Source: Stagnihabitans lacustris
GTDB lineage: Bacteria > Pseudomonadota > Alphaproteobacteria > Rhodobacterales > Rhodobacteraceae
Length of the DNA: 64,000 nt
NCBI RefSeq assembly: GCF_025950525.1
Contig: NZ_JAPDGS010000005.1
Span: 182,407 to 246,406 of the forward strand
Direction of reading: 5' to 3'
Below are positions 45,021-54,554 of the stretch, in pieces. A program made the position numbers and the translations under genes. The notes below the pieces were generated by a model. It saw nothing but the letters and a program-made list of their open reading frames with translations, did not search any database and was not told where the DNA came from. The stretch's first letter is position 1. Every line of letters begins with the position of its first letter.

Positions 45021-45803
45021 ATGAAAACCAAGCCGGATTGGGTGATCGACAAGGAAAAGGCGCGCAGGAACGAGGCGCGCGAGACGGTGTGGCTGTTCGG
45101 CATCCATGCGGTGCGCGATGCGCTGCTCAATCCCAACCGCGAGAGGCTGCGGCTGGTGCTGACCAAGAACGCCTTCGACCGGCTGGAGGACGCGGTGACG
45201 GCCTCGGGGATGGAGGCCGAAGTGGTCGAGCCGCGCAAGTTCGACGTGCCCCTGGCCGAGGATTCGGTCCACCAAGGCGCGGCCTTGGAGGTGAAACCGC
45301 TGAACTGGGGCAAGCTGGACGACCTGGCGATTTCCGGGGAAGGCGAGCCTTTGGTGGTCTGCCTGGACCGCGTGACCGATCCGCACAACGTCGGCGCGGT
45401 GCTGCGGTCGGCCGAAGTCTTTGGCGCCCGCGCCGTGATCGCGCCGCGCCACCATTCGGCGCCGGAAACCGGGGCGCTGGCCAAGACGGCCTCGGGCGCG
45501 CTGGAGCGGCAACCCTATCTGCGCGTGGCGAACCTGTCCGAGGCGATGGTTTCGCTGAAGGACATGGGCTATGTGATGATCGGTTTGGACGGTGACGGCA
45601 CGGTGACGCTGGCCGAGGCGATGGCCGCGGCGGGCTCGCGGCCGGTGGCTTTGGTGCTGGGGGCCGAGGGTCCGGGCCTGCGCGACAAAACGCGCGAGAC
45701 CTGTGACGTGATCGCGCGCATCCCCTTTGCGGGCGGGTTCGGGTCGCTGAACGTGTCCAATGCCGCGGCCGTCGGGCTTTATGCGGCCAGCCAGCGGAGC
45801 TAA
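45021..45803 (+). CDS. rlmB: 23S rRNA 2'-O-methyltransferase (Gm2251), SpoU family
   Basis: 260 aa. It has an N-terminal substrate-binding domain, then the SPOUT knot motifs DPHNVGAVLRSAEVFGA, VLGAEGPGLRD and SLNVSNAAAVGLYAA. It is the usual length for RlmB/TrmH. The start ATG at 45021 follows GAGGATAAGCC. It is divergent from the tRNA gene. Confidence 0.9.
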   Translation: MKTKPDWVIDKEKARRNEARETVWLFGIHAVRDALLNPNRERLRLVLTKNAFDRLEDAVTASGMEAEVVEPRKFDVPLAEDSVHQGAALEVKPLNWGKLDDLAISGEGEPLVVCLDRVTDPHNVGAVLRSAEVFGARAVIAPRHHSAPETGALAKTASGALERQPYLRVANLSEAMVSLKDMGYVMIGLDGDGTVTLAEAMAAAGSRPVALVLGAEGPGLRDKTRETCDVIARIPFAGGFGSLNVSNAAAVGLYAASQRS

Positions 45804-46103
45804 GCGACCGCCCCCCGCCCGGGTGTGGGGGTGCTTTGCGGGCAGATGGGGGGGCACGCGACCACGAAGCTGTGAAGCGATGTGATGGGCTTTCGGCCTT
45901 AACCTCTCTTTAACGGCTGACAGTTGATCTTATCTCTCAGACGAAGGCAGGCCCGGAACGCCGCCTTTGGTTCACTGTCCCTCGTTCCGCACCTTGGCGC
46001 CCGGGGCCTCCCTTGGGCGCCTTTTCTTTGGAACCCGGTCCGCGGTCAAAGGGGCTTGCACCCCAGCCGCCCGCGCCTATCCTGTTCGCAAAAGGAGCCG
46101 CCC
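45804..46103. other. 300-bp spacer after rlmB
   Basis: No supportable gene. A somewhat AT-richer stretch at 45895-45945 could hold a promoter for the CoA-binding protein gene, whose AAAGGAG site is at 46090-46096. I see no repeats or clear hairpins. Confidence 0.5.
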
Positions 46104-46514
46104 ATGGACAGCCTGATCCGCCGGATTCTGACGACAGCCAAGGTGGTGGCCGTGGTGGGCTGGTCGCCCAAGCCCGACCGCCCCAGCCACCGCGTCGCGG
46201 CCTTCCTGGCCAGCCGCTACCGCGTCATCCCGGTCAATCCCGGCGCCGCGGGCCAAGTCACCGCCTGGGGTGAGACGGTGCGCGCCAGCCTTTCCGACAT
46301 CACCGAGCCCGTCGATATCGTCGACATCTTCCGCAACGCGGAAGACGCGGGCGGCGTCGTCGATGAGGCCCTGGCCCATCTGCCGGGACGCCCCGCGATT
46401 TGGATGCAACTGGGTGTCATCAACGCGCCCGCCGCCGAAAGGGCCCGCGCCCGCGGCCTTGACGTCGTCATGGACCGCTGCCCGGCCATCGAAATCCCGC
46501 GCCTGGGGCTTTGA
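46104..46514 (+). CDS. CoA-binding domain protein (YccU-like)
   Basis: 136 aa single-domain CoA-binding (Rossmann) protein. It has VVGWSPKPDRPSHRVAAFL, PVNPGAAGQ, and the late IWMQLGVINAPAAERARARG with MDRCPAIE, matching the YccU/YneT family. The molecular role of the family is not settled. The ATG follows AAAGGAG by 7 bases. purQ lies 100 bases downstream. Confidence 0.87.
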   Translation: MDSLIRRILTTAKVVAVVGWSPKPDRPSHRVAAFLASRYRVIPVNPGAAGQVTAWGETVRASLSDITEPVDIVDIFRNAEDAGGVVDEALAHLPGRPAIWMQLGVINAPAAERARARGLDVVMDRCPAIEIPRLGL

Positions 46515-46614
46515 CCTTCGGGGGGCTGCCCCCCCGCCCCCCGCTTGCGCCGCCTCTGGCCAAGGGCGTGCTTTTGCGCTACTCCCGCGCCATCCCATTT
46601 TACAGGAGCGCCCG

Positions 46615-47283
46615 ATGAAAGCCGCTGTCGTCACCTTCCCCGGTTCCAACTGTGATCGCGACCTTGCGGCGGCCTTTGAAAAGATGGGCTTTCAGGTCAC
46701 TCGGGTCTGGCACAAGGACAGCGCGCTGCCCCAGGGCACCGATGTGGTGGGCCTGCCGGGCGGCTTCTCTTTCGGCGACTACCTGCGCTGCGGCGCCATT
46801 GCCGCGCAGTCGCCGATTGCCGCGGCGGTCCAGGCCCATGCGGCCAAGGGCGGCTATGTCCTGGGCATCTGCAACGGCTTTCAGGTCCTGACCGAGATGC
46901 GGCTTCTGCCCGGCGCCCTGATGCGCAACGCGGGGCTGAAATTCCTGTGCAAGACCGTCACGCTGAACGTGGCGACCCAGGACAGCGCCTTTACCGCCGT
47001 TCTGCCCAAGGCGTCGCAGATCCAGGTGCCGATTGCCCATCACGACGGCAATTACACGATCGACGCCGAGGGGCTTCGGGCGCTGCAGGACCAGGACCGC
47101 GTGGCCTTTACCTATGCGGCCAATCCCAATGGTGCGACGGCGGATATCGCGGGCGTCCTGTCGGCCAACCGCCGCGTTCTGGGCATGATGCCCCACCCCG
47201 AGCGCGTGATCGAGCCCGAACAGGGCGGCACCGATGGCCGCGGGATTTTCGCCAGCCTGATCAGCGGCATGGCCCTGGCCTAA
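46615..47283 (+). CDS. purQ: Phosphoribosylformylglycinamidine synthase subunit (glutaminase)
   Basis: 222 aa small PurQ of the three-part PurSQL enzyme. Nucleophile cysteine in GICNGFQ, glutaminase triad His/Glu in MMPHPERV, and N-terminal TFPGSNCDRD. It supplies ammonia for FGAM synthesis. purS usually lies just before purQ, but the 100 bases upstream cannot encode it, so purS and purL must be elsewhere. Confidence 0.95.
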   Translation: MKAAVVTFPGSNCDRDLAAAFEKMGFQVTRVWHKDSALPQGTDVVGLPGGFSFGDYLRCGAIAAQSPIAAAVQAHAAKGGYVLGICNGFQVLTEMRLLPGALMRNAGLKFLCKTVTLNVATQDSAFTAVLPKASQIQVPIAHHDGNYTIDAEGLRALQDQDRVAFTYAANPNGATADIAGVLSANRRVLGMMPHPERVIEPEQGGTDGRGIFASLISGMALA

Positions 47284-47370
47284 GCGCCGCGCCGGGCCGC
47301 ATCGGCGGCAAGGCGCCCGCCCTGCCGCCCCCCGCTTGAGGCCCGGACCCCCGCGCATTAGGCTTGTCCC

Positions 47371-49167
47371 ATGACCGCGCAAAAAGCCTCTCGCCCGAAC
47401 CGCAACCAACCCCGCCCGGACGCAAGCCCGCTGCGGCGCACCTCGGTCAAGGCGGTTGTGGCGCTGCTGATCCTTCTTGCGGTGGGGGTGGTGTTTTACA
47501 CCAACCGCTGGCTGACGGAACGTTTCACCGAAACCACCCGCAACCGGGCCGAACTGCGCCTGGCGCTGTATTCCGGCAATGTGGTCAGCGAATTGCAACG
47601 GACCTCGGTCGTGCCCCTGCTGCTGGCGCGCGACCCCGCGATCTCGGAGGCGCTGGCCAAGGGCGATTTCAGCCGGTCCAGCCAGCGCCTGGCCCAGGTG
47701 CAAAACGACATCGGCGTGGCCTCGATCCTGCTTTTGGACGATTCGGGCCGCGTGGTCGGCGCCACGAACCGCAACCTTCTGGGCTCGGTCTATCGCAATG
47801 CCGATTTCTATGTCGCCGCGATGCGGTCGGCCGATACGGTCTTTTCCGCCAGCCAGCGCGAGGGCGGCGGCTATGACTTTACCTATTCCCAGGTGATTCT
47901 GGGGGATGGCCAGCCTCAGGGCGTCATCGTGGTCGAAGTCGATCTGATGAAATTCGAACGCGCCTGGGCGGGGCTTCAGGACGTCGTGTTGATCAGCGAT
48001 TCGGGCGGCACGGTGATCCTCTCGACCGAGCCGCGCTGGCGCGGTCTGCCGGTCGATCAGCTGACGGTGGAGGGCGAGGAGGACTCGGCGCTGAACCGCG
48101 CGCTGGACCGCGCCCTGACCATGACGCGCGACATCACGCAAAACCGCCCCGACACCTATTTGCGCGGCGTGGCGGTCTTGCAGACCGACAACCGCATGAC
48201 CTTTCGCGGCTGGCACATGACCTCTTTCACCGCCTATGATCCGGTGCGCGAAAAGGTCAATGGCATCCTGGCTTTGGAGATCATGGGCTTTGCCATCCTG
48301 GCCGCGCTGACCTTTTACCTCGTGTCGCGCCGCGCCTATGCCGAAACCCTGACCTTCCGCCGCGAATCCATCGAGTTGCGCCAGCTGAACGCCCGGTTGC
48401 AACGCGAAATCGCGGAACGGGAAAAGGTGCAGAAAGAGCTTTCGGTGGCCGAACAGACGCTGGCGCAGTCGTCGAAACTGGCCGTTCTGGGCGAGATGTC
48501 GGCGGCCGTCTCTCACGAGCTGAACCAGCCGCTGGCCGCGATGAAGACCTATCTGGCCGGGGCGCGCCTGCTGTTGACCCGCAAGCGCACGGATGAGGCG
48601 CTGTCCTCGTTCCAGCGCATCGACGACCTGATCGACCGCATGGGCGCCATCACCCGCCAGCTGAAATCCTACGCCCGCAAAGGTGGCGAGGCCTTTGAAC
48701 CGGTCGACATGCGCCTCTGCCTGTCCTCCGCGCTGGCGATGATGGAGCCGCAGTTGAAACAGCGCGTGGTGCGCATCACGCGCTCGCTCCCACGTCAGCC
48801 GGTGATGGTGAACGTGGATCGGCTGCGTCTTGAACAAGTGATCATCAACATCTTGCGCAATGCGCTGGATGCGACCAAGGACACCAGGGACCCTCAGATC
48901 GACCTGGTTCTGGCGGCGGGCGACACGGCCGTTCTGACCGTGCGCGACAATGGCCATGGGATCGCCGATCTGGATAACCTGTTCGAGCCCTTTTACACGA
49001 CCAAGAAATCCGGCGAGGGCGTGGGCTTGGGCCTTGCGATTTCCTCGGGCATCGTGACGGACCTGGGCGGGCGGCTGACGGCACGCAATGCCGAAGGCAC
49101 AGGCGCGGTATTTGAAATGCAACTTCCGGTGCTGGAACGCCCGGAGGATATGAAGGCAGCGGAGTAA
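47371..49167 (+). CDS. dctB: C4-dicarboxylate-type sensor histidine kinase
   Basis: 598 aa. A membrane span at about 27-47, a periplasmic double-Cache-like sensor to about 295, a second span, a coiled coil, then HisKA with the phospho-His in AAVSHELNQPLAAMKTYL and an ATPase domain with NILRNALDA, DNGHGI and GLGLAIS. This matches DctB. It is followed 3 bases later by its response regulator. No dctP/Q/M transporter is adjacent, so dicarboxylate sensing is inferred from similarity only. Confidence 0.83.
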   Translation: MTAQKASRPNRNQPRPDASPLRRTSVKAVVALLILLAVGVVFYTNRWLTERFTETTRNRAELRLALYSGNVVSELQRTSVVPLLLARDPAISEALAKGDFSRSSQRLAQVQNDIGVASILLLDDSGRVVGATNRNLLGSVYRNADFYVAAMRSADTVFSASQREGGGYDFTYSQVILGDGQPQGVIVVEVDLMKFERAWAGLQDVVLISDSGGTVILSTEPRWRGLPVDQLTVEGEEDSALNRALDRALTMTRDITQNRPDTYLRGVAVLQTDNRMTFRGWHMTSFTAYDPVREKVNGILALEIMGFAILAALTFYLVSRRAYAETLTFRRESIELRQLNARLQREIAEREKVQKELSVAEQTLAQSSKLAVLGEMSAAVSHELNQPLAAMKTYLAGARLLLTRKRTDEALSSFQRIDDLIDRMGAITRQLKSYARKGGEAFEPVDMRLCLSSALAMMEPQLKQRVVRITRSLPRQPVMVNVDRLRLEQVIINILRNALDATKDTRDPQIDLVLAAGDTAVLTVRDNGHGIADLDNLFEPFYTTKKSGEGVGLGLAISSGIVTDLGGRLTARNAEGTGAVFEMQLPVLERPEDMKAAE

Positions 49168-49170
49168 GCT

Positions 49171-50499
49171 ATGGCACGGGCTATGAAAGTCGCGATCGTC
49201 GATGACGAGGCCGATATGCGGCAGTCGATCAGTCAATGGCTGGCGCTCAGCGGGTTTGACACCGAAACCTTCCCCAGCGCGGAAGAGGCGCTGAAGTCAA
49301 TCGGGCCGGAGTTTCCCGGGGTGGTCGTCAGCGACATCAAGATGCCGGGCATGGATGGCATGGCCTTCCTGAAAAAGCTGATGGGGATGGACAGCGGTTT
49401 GCCTGTGATCCTGATCACCGGCCACGGCGATGTGCCTATGGCAGTCGAGGCCATGCGCGTCGGCGCCTATGACTTCCTGGAAAAGCCCTTCAACCCCGAC
49501 CGGATGACGGAATTGGCGAAAAAGGCCACCCAGGCCCGGCGCATGACCCTGGACAACCGGGCCTTGCGCAAGGAACTCTCGGACGGCGCCACGATCATCC
49601 AAAAGCTGATCGGCCATTCCCCCGCGATGGAGCGTCTGCGCGAAGATATCCTGGATATCGGCCAGGCCGACACGCATGTGCTGATTGACGGCGAGACGGG
49701 GACGGGCAAGACCCTGGTGGCCCATGCCCTGCACGCTGTCGGACCGCGCGCCGGCAAGAAGTTCGTGACGATCTCTTGCGCGGCTTATAGCGAGGATCAA
49801 TTGGCGGCGCGGCTTTTTGGCCCGGCCGAGGATGGCACGATCCCCCTATCCGAAGAGGCCCGTGGCGGCACGATCTGTCTGGAGGATATCGAGGCGCTGT
49901 CCGGCGCCCTGCAAGCCCGTTTGCTGGCGCTTATCGCCGAACAGGGCTTGCCGCCCGAGACCCGGATCATCGCGATCTGCAACCGCCACGCGCCCGATAC
50001 CACGCTGGAACAGGTGCTGCGGCCCGACCTTTATTACCGGCTTGGCGCCATGACCATCGTCCTGCCCCCCCTGCGGGCGCGGGGCGAAGACATCCTGACC
50101 CTGTTCAACCGCCTGACCGAGCAGTTTTCCGAGGAATACGGCTGCGATGCCCCGCAGGTGACGGCACAAGAGGCCGCGCAGCTGTTGCAGGCGCCCTGGC
50201 CCGGCAATGTGCGGCAACTGGTTAACGTTGCCGAACGCGCGGTCCTGCAGAACCGCCGCGGGTCGGGGTCCATCGCGTCCCTGCTGATGGCCGACAACGA
50301 GGCCACCGGCCCGCAGCTGACCACCGAAGGCAAGCCGCTGAAGGACTATGTCGAGGCCTTTGAACGGATGCTGATCGACAACACGATGCGCCGCCACAAG
50401 GGCTCCATCGTGGCGGTGATGGAGGAGCTTTGCCTTCCCCGCCGCACGCTGAACGAGAAGATGGCCAAGTATAACCTGCAGCGCCAAGATTACGTCTGA
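49171..50499 (+). CDS. dctD: DctD-like NtrC-family response regulator lacking the sigma-54 motif
   Basis: 442 aa. Receiver domain with VVSDIKMPGMDG (phospho-Asp) and LEKPF, an AAA+ domain with Walker A GETGTGKT, and a Fis-type HTH at the C-terminus (VAVMEELCLPRRTLNEKM). The GAFTGA loop that contacts sigma-54 is absent: after ARLFG the protein goes to PAEDGTIPLSEEARGG. The Walker B reads ICLEDIE, with the usual D-E order reversed. NtrC of Rhodobacter also lacks GAFTGA and works with sigma-70, so this regulator may do likewise. Confidence 0.83.
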   Translation: MARAMKVAIVDDEADMRQSISQWLALSGFDTETFPSAEEALKSIGPEFPGVVVSDIKMPGMDGMAFLKKLMGMDSGLPVILITGHGDVPMAVEAMRVGAYDFLEKPFNPDRMTELAKKATQARRMTLDNRALRKELSDGATIIQKLIGHSPAMERLREDILDIGQADTHVLIDGETGTGKTLVAHALHAVGPRAGKKFVTISCAAYSEDQLAARLFGPAEDGTIPLSEEARGGTICLEDIEALSGALQARLLALIAEQGLPPETRIIAICNRHAPDTTLEQVLRPDLYYRLGAMTIVLPPLRARGEDILTLFNRLTEQFSEEYGCDAPQVTAQEAAQLLQAPWPGNVRQLVNVAERAVLQNRRGSGSIASLLMADNEATGPQLTTEGKPLKDYVEAFERMLIDNTMRRHKGSIVAVMEELCLPRRTLNEKMAKYNLQRQDYV

Positions 50500-50507
50500 G
50501 GCTCTGC

Positions 50508-50577
50508 CGGAAGCCCCGGGGAGGGTTTCACACCCTCCCCGGACCCCACCCGTGGGATATTTGTGAAAAGATGAATG
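50508..50577 (-). repeat. Dispersed hairpin element, copy B
   Basis: 70 bases, the exact reverse complement of 23233-23302. It begins 9 bases after the dctD stop and lies between convergent dctD and trpD, so it probably ends the dctBD transcript. Stem CCGGGGAGGG / CCCTCCCCGG with a 7-base loop. Confidence 0.9.
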
Positions 50578-50649
50578 GAAAGGGGCGCGCGGGAGACCGG
50601 CGCGCCCTTTCGATTTGCGGGGCAAGGGCGATGGCGCGCGCCTTGCGCC

Positions 50650-51663
50650 TTAGAGGGGCGAGACCGCCCGCAGCCGGTCCATGGCTGCCTTGGCCGCGCC
50701 TTGGTCGAGCGACTGCGCCGCAAGCGCCGCGCCCTCCCGCAGATCGCCCGCGCGCCCCGCCACCAAAAGCGCCGCCGCCGAATTCAGAAGGACGGCATCG
50801 CGATAGGCGCCCTTTTCGCCGTCCAGCAGCGCCCGGAACGCCGCGGCATTTTCGGCAGGCGAGCCGCCGATGATCGCCTCGAAAGGATGGCGGGGCAGGC
50901 CTGCATCTTCGGGCGTCACGGTGAATTCGCTCACCCCCCCGTCCTTCAACGCGGCCACGGCGGTCGGGCCGGCGATGGAAATCTCATCCGTCCCGTCCGA
51001 ACCATGCACCAGCCAGGCGGCCTCTGACCCCAGCGCCCGCAGCGTCTCGGCCATCGGGCGGATCAACCGCGCGGTAAAGGCCCCGGTCAGCTGGCGTTTC
51101 ACCCCGGCCGGATTTGTCAACGGCCCCAAGATGTTGAAGATCGTCCGCGTCCCCAGTTCCGCCCGCACGGGGCCGACATGGCGCATCGCCGGATGGTGCA
51201 TCGGCGCCATCATGAAGCCGATGCCCGCCTCGGCCAAACAGCGCTCCACGACCTCGGGGCCGACCATGACGTTCAACCCCATCTCGGTCAGCGCATCCGC
51301 CGCTCCCGATTTCGACGACAGGTTGCGGTTGCCATGTTTCGCCACCGGCACGCCCGCGCCTGCCACGACAAAGGCCGTCGCGGTCGAGATGTTCAGCGTC
51401 CCCTTGCCATCCCCCCCGGTGCCCACGATGTCCATGGCCCCGTCAGGCGCCCGCACGGCATTGCATTTCGACCGCATGACGGCGGCCGCGGCCGCGAATT
51501 CGTCCACTGTCTCGCCCCGCGTGCGCAGGGCCATCAGGAAGCCCCCCATTTGCGCCGGCGTCGCCAACCCCTCGAACAGCGCGGTAAAGGCCGCCTCGGC
51601 CTCTGCCCGGGTCAGAGCGCGTTCGGCGGCAAGGCCGATCAGCGGTTTCAGGATGTCGCTCAT
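50650..51663 (-). CDS. trpD: Anthranilate phosphoribosyltransferase
   Basis: 337 aa. It has the PRPP-binding signature [17 protein letters not shown], then [12 protein letters not shown] and [12 protein letters not shown], all as in TrpD. It transfers phosphoribose to anthranilate, the second step of tryptophan synthesis. It overlaps trpG by ATGA. trpC, often next in this lineage, is not here; dctD converges instead. Confidence 0.96.
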   Translation of the reverse strand: MSDILKPLIGLAAERALTRAEAEAAFTALFEGLATPAQMGGFLMALRTRGETVDEFAAAAAVMRSKCNAVRAPDGAMDIVGTGGDGKGTLNISTATAFVVAGAGVPVAKHGNRNLSSKSGAADALTEMGLNVMVGPEVVERCLAEAGIGFMMAPMHHPAMRHVGPVRAELGTRTIFNILGPLTNPAGVKRQLTGAFTARLIRPMAETLRALGSEAAWLVHGSDGTDEISIAGPTAVAALKDGGVSEFTVTPEDAGLPRHPFEAIIGGSPAENAAAFRALLDGEKGAYRDAVLLNSAAALLVAGRAGDLREGAALAAQSLDQGAAKAAMDRLRAVSPL

Positions 51664-52241
51664 GCTGTGACCGCCGCCAGGTTCAGGAAGTTCTGAAGGA
51701 TCTTGTGCCCATGTTCCGAGGCGATGGATTCGGGATGGAACTGCACGCCTTCGATGGGTTTGGTCTTGTGACGCAGGCCCATGATCGTGCCATCCTGAAG
51801 CCAGGCGGTGACTTCCAGGCAATCGGGCAGGGACTGGCGTTCGACCACCAGCGAATGATAGCGCGTCGCCTGAAAGGGCGAGGGCAGGCCCGCGAAGACG
51901 CCTTGGCCCGCGTGATGCATGGTCCCCATCTTGCCATGGACGATTTCGTGACAGCGCACGACCTTGCCGCCAAAGGCCTGGCCAATCGTCTGATGGCCAA
52001 GGCAGACGCCCAGCAGCGGCACGCCGGTTTCCGCCGCAGCCAGGGCCAGCGGCAGGCAGATCCCCGCCTGATCGGGGTCGCAAGGCCCAGGGCTCAGCAC
52101 GATGGCCGAGGGATTCAGCCCTAGCGCCTCTTTCACATTCAGCGCGTCATTGCGCACCACCTTCACCTCGGCGCCCAGATCGCCCAGATAATGGACAAGG
52201 TTCCAGGTGAAACTGTCGTAATTGTCGATCAGAAGCAGCAT
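51660..52241 (-). CDS. trpG: Anthranilate synthase component II (glutamine amidotransferase)
   Basis: 193 aa from the ATG at 52241, which has AAAGGA upstream; the frame is open 10 codons further. Class I glutaminase with the cysteine in [15 protein letters not shown] and the His/Glu pair in [12 protein letters not shown]. It feeds ammonia to TrpE. Coupled to trpD by an ATGA overlap. Confidence 0.96.
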   Translation of the reverse strand: MLLLIDNYDSFTWNLVHYLGDLGAEVKVVRNDALNVKEALGLNPSAIVLSPGPCDPDQAGICLPLALAAAETGVPLLGVCLGHQTIGQAFGGKVVRCHEIVHGKMGTMHHAGQGVFAGLPSPFQATRYHSLVVERQSLPDCLEVTAWLQDGTIMGLRHKTKPIEGVQFHPESIASEHGHKILQNFLNLAAVTA

Positions 52242-52425
52242 CAGCCTGTCCTTTGTGTCGCGTGGCGTCATCTGGCCAGTTTACCGATCGGTTTACCAAT
52301 CTGGGGATGAACCCGGGGCCAGAGCGGGCTATAGAGATACGGGAAGACCCGGGGGCGTCAAGGGCAGGACTGCATGGCAGGGCCTGTTGCGGCGCCAAAC
52401 CGGGCCAAGGACAAGGAGTTGACCG

Positions 52426-54309
52426 GTGGCGCGGGGATTTGCAGGCGGGATCATCTGGGGCGCGGCTTTGGTGGGGACGGGGCTGGTCGCCCTGTCACAG
52501 CTGTCGCCCATGCCCCAAGAGGCGGGCGGGACCTCGACTCCGGCCGTCGCAGAGGGGCAAGGCGAGGCGCCGGCCCCCAACCCGGCAAGCGCCCCGGCTC
52601 TCGCTCCTGTCGAAGTCCCCGCTCCTGCTGAAGCCCCCGTGGCAGAGCCGGGCCCGGCGACCAAGGCTGACCCCCAGACCGCGGCGCCTGCGGCTTCGGT
52701 CCCGGCCGAGGACGCACCCCCCGTAGCGGCCGCATCTGAAGCGACGGCCCCCCAAGCGACGGCCCCTGAGGCCGCTGTTCAAGATGCGACCCAAGCCCCG
52801 GCGCCCGCGCCCGATGGGGCTCTGACAGCGCCTCGGACGGATGGTTCGGCCTCTGGCGTGGCGGGCGAGGGCCAGACCGCCTCCCCCCCTGCGGCTGATC
52901 CGGTCGCCGAAGGCTTGGGCTCGCCCGACACCGCGTCGCAAAGCCCGCCCGCAGCGCCGCAAGACCCGGCTGCCGTCGCACCAACCGCACCCGAGGGCCA
53001 GGGGACCGCCTCCACGCCCCCCCAGACTGTTACGCCCCCCCAGGCCGCTGCGCCCGAATCGCAGTCGGCAGAGTCCAAGGCTGGCGTCCTTGCGCCGCCC
53101 TTGCCTCTGGCCGAGGCGCCCACCAATGCGCCCACCGAGGCCCTGCCGCCCCTGCCCACGACCCCCTCGGCCGAAACTGCGCCCCCCTCGCTGGCCGCCC
53201 TGGACGAGGCCCTGACCGCGCCGCCGCCCGATGCCAGCCCCGGCAGCGCGGCTCTTGGTGTCACCGAGGCGCCACAAGACCCCGCGCAAGCGCCGCAAGG
53301 GACACCGCAGGACACCGGCCTGACAGAGCCCGCCCGCCTGCCGCAACTGAGCCAAGAGCCTGACCCGGGCCTTGATCCCCAGCCCCTGCCGCAGCTGGGC
53401 GCGCCTCAGGCCGAAGCCCCCCCGGAAGCCGCCCCCGCCCCCGAGGCTGCGCCGCAGCTTGTGCAGCCCGATGATGACGGGCTTCCCGGGCAAAGGGTCG
53501 CGGGCCTGCCCCAAGCCCCGGGGCTAAGTGCCAAGCCGGCCGGGACCAAGCCCGCCGGTGATCCTTCGATCATCGTTAACGACTTGCCGCAGATCGGCGC
53601 CGATGCCGCGATGGGCATGGACCCCGCCGACACCAGCCCATTGCGCGCCTTTGCCCGGCCATTTGACGGCGCCGAGGGCAAGCCGCTTTTCGTCATCTTG
53701 CTGCGCGATGTGGGCGATCAGGGCTTGCCGCGCGACCAACTGGCGCAGCTGCCGTTTCCGGTTTCGGTCGTGATCGACCCCCTGGCGCCGGGGGCCGCGG
53801 AGGCGGCGCGGGCCTGGCGGGCGGCGGGGCAAGAGGTGGTGATGCTGGCCAATGGGCTGCCGCAGGGGGCCACGGCCGCCGATGTGGCGCAAAGCTTTCA
53901 GGCCATGGGCGCGATCCTGCCCGAGGCCGTGGCGGTGCTGGACCCGCCCGAGGCGGGCTTTCAGTCGGACAGGGCGCTTGCCACCCTGGTCCTGTCGGAA
54001 ATCGCTGCCGAGGGGCGCGGGCTGCTGACCTGGGACCGCGGCTTGAACGCCGCCGATCAGATCGCGCGGCGCGACGGCCTGCCCGCGGCGCTGATCTACC
54101 GGGAGCTGGATGGCGACAATGAGAGCCAGCCGGTGATGACCCGCTATCTGGACCGCGCGGCCTTCAAGGCGGGGCAGGAAGGCGCGGTCGTGGTGATCGG
54201 TGACACGCGGTCCGAGACGGTCGAGGCGATCCTCGGTTGGGCGCTGGAGGGCAAGGGGGCCAATGTCGCCCTCGCGCCGGTGTCGGCCCTGCTTTTGGCG
54301 GGGAAATAG
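52426..54309 (+). CDS. yibQ: Divergent polysaccharide deacetylase (YibQ) with long Ala/Pro linker
   Basis: 627 aa with a GTG start preceded by AAGGAG. One N-terminal membrane segment (about residues 5-25), then roughly 390 residues of Ala/Pro/Glu/Gln-rich linker, and from about residue 420 a divergent polysaccharide deacetylase domain (FVILLRDVGDQGL, VSVVIDPLAPGA, GQEVVMLANGLP, LTWDRGLN). The usual metal histidines are not obvious, so it may not be an active deacetylase. Rhodobacter sphaeroides is known for the order trpE-yibQ-trpGDC; here it keeps that place but points opposite to the trp genes. Confidence 0.8.
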   Translation: MARGFAGGIIWGAALVGTGLVALSQLSPMPQEAGGTSTPAVAEGQGEAPAPNPASAPALAPVEVPAPAEAPVAEPGPATKADPQTAAPAASVPAEDAPPVAAASEATAPQATAPEAAVQDATQAPAPAPDGALTAPRTDGSASGVAGEGQTASPPAADPVAEGLGSPDTASQSPPAAPQDPAAVAPTAPEGQGTASTPPQTVTPPQAAAPESQSAESKAGVLAPPLPLAEAPTNAPTEALPPLPTTPSAETAPPSLAALDEALTAPPPDASPGSAALGVTEAPQDPAQAPQGTPQDTGLTEPARLPQLSQEPDPGLDPQPLPQLGAPQAEAPPEAAPAPEAAPQLVQPDDDGLPGQRVAGLPQAPGLSAKPAGTKPAGDPSIIVNDLPQIGADAAMGMDPADTSPLRAFARPFDGAEGKPLFVILLRDVGDQGLPRDQLAQLPFPVSVVIDPLAPGAAEAARAWRAAGQEVVMLANGLPQGATAADVAQSFQAMGAILPEAVAVLDPPEAGFQSDRALATLVLSEIAAEGRGLLTWDRGLNAADQIARRDGLPAALIYRELDGDNESQPVMTRYLDRAAFKAGQEGAVVVIGDTRSETVEAILGWALEGKGANVALAPVSALLLAGK

Positions 54310-54332
54310 GGCGCTGCCCGTAACGCAGGAGG

Positions 54333-54392
54333 TGGGGGCGCTGCCCCCGTCCGCAAATGCGGACTCCCCCGGGATATTTGTGAAAAGATGAA
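54333..54392 (-). repeat. Dispersed hairpin element, diverged copy D
   Basis: Two short hairpins, GGGGGC-GCT-GCCCCC (54334-54348) and GTCCGCA-AA-TGCGGAC (54349-54364), are followed by GGGATATTTGTGAAAAGATG, the same tail as copies A and B. It lies about 25 bases after the yibQ stop. Confidence 0.7.
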
Positions 54393-54554
54393 ATCGAGCA
54401 CCTGCGCGCGGGCTTGGCCTTTTGTGGGCCGTTTGCGTTTGGGGGTCGGGAGGGTTTCAAGCGGAAGGCGACGTGCCGCAGGGCTTTCGGAGGCTGATTG
54501 GCGTCTTGGAGGGGGCGGGTGCGCTGGTCTTGGTTGTGCGGGGGCGCCGGTCCC

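Noticed and set aside
45924..46103. N-terminal extension of the CoA-binding protein to 45924
   Set aside because: The extension is not homologous and skips the AAAGGAG site that fits ATG 46104.
46515..46614. Possible purS upstream of purQ
   Set aside because: Only 100 bases are available, too short for the roughly 77-residue PurS, and no matching frame is seen.
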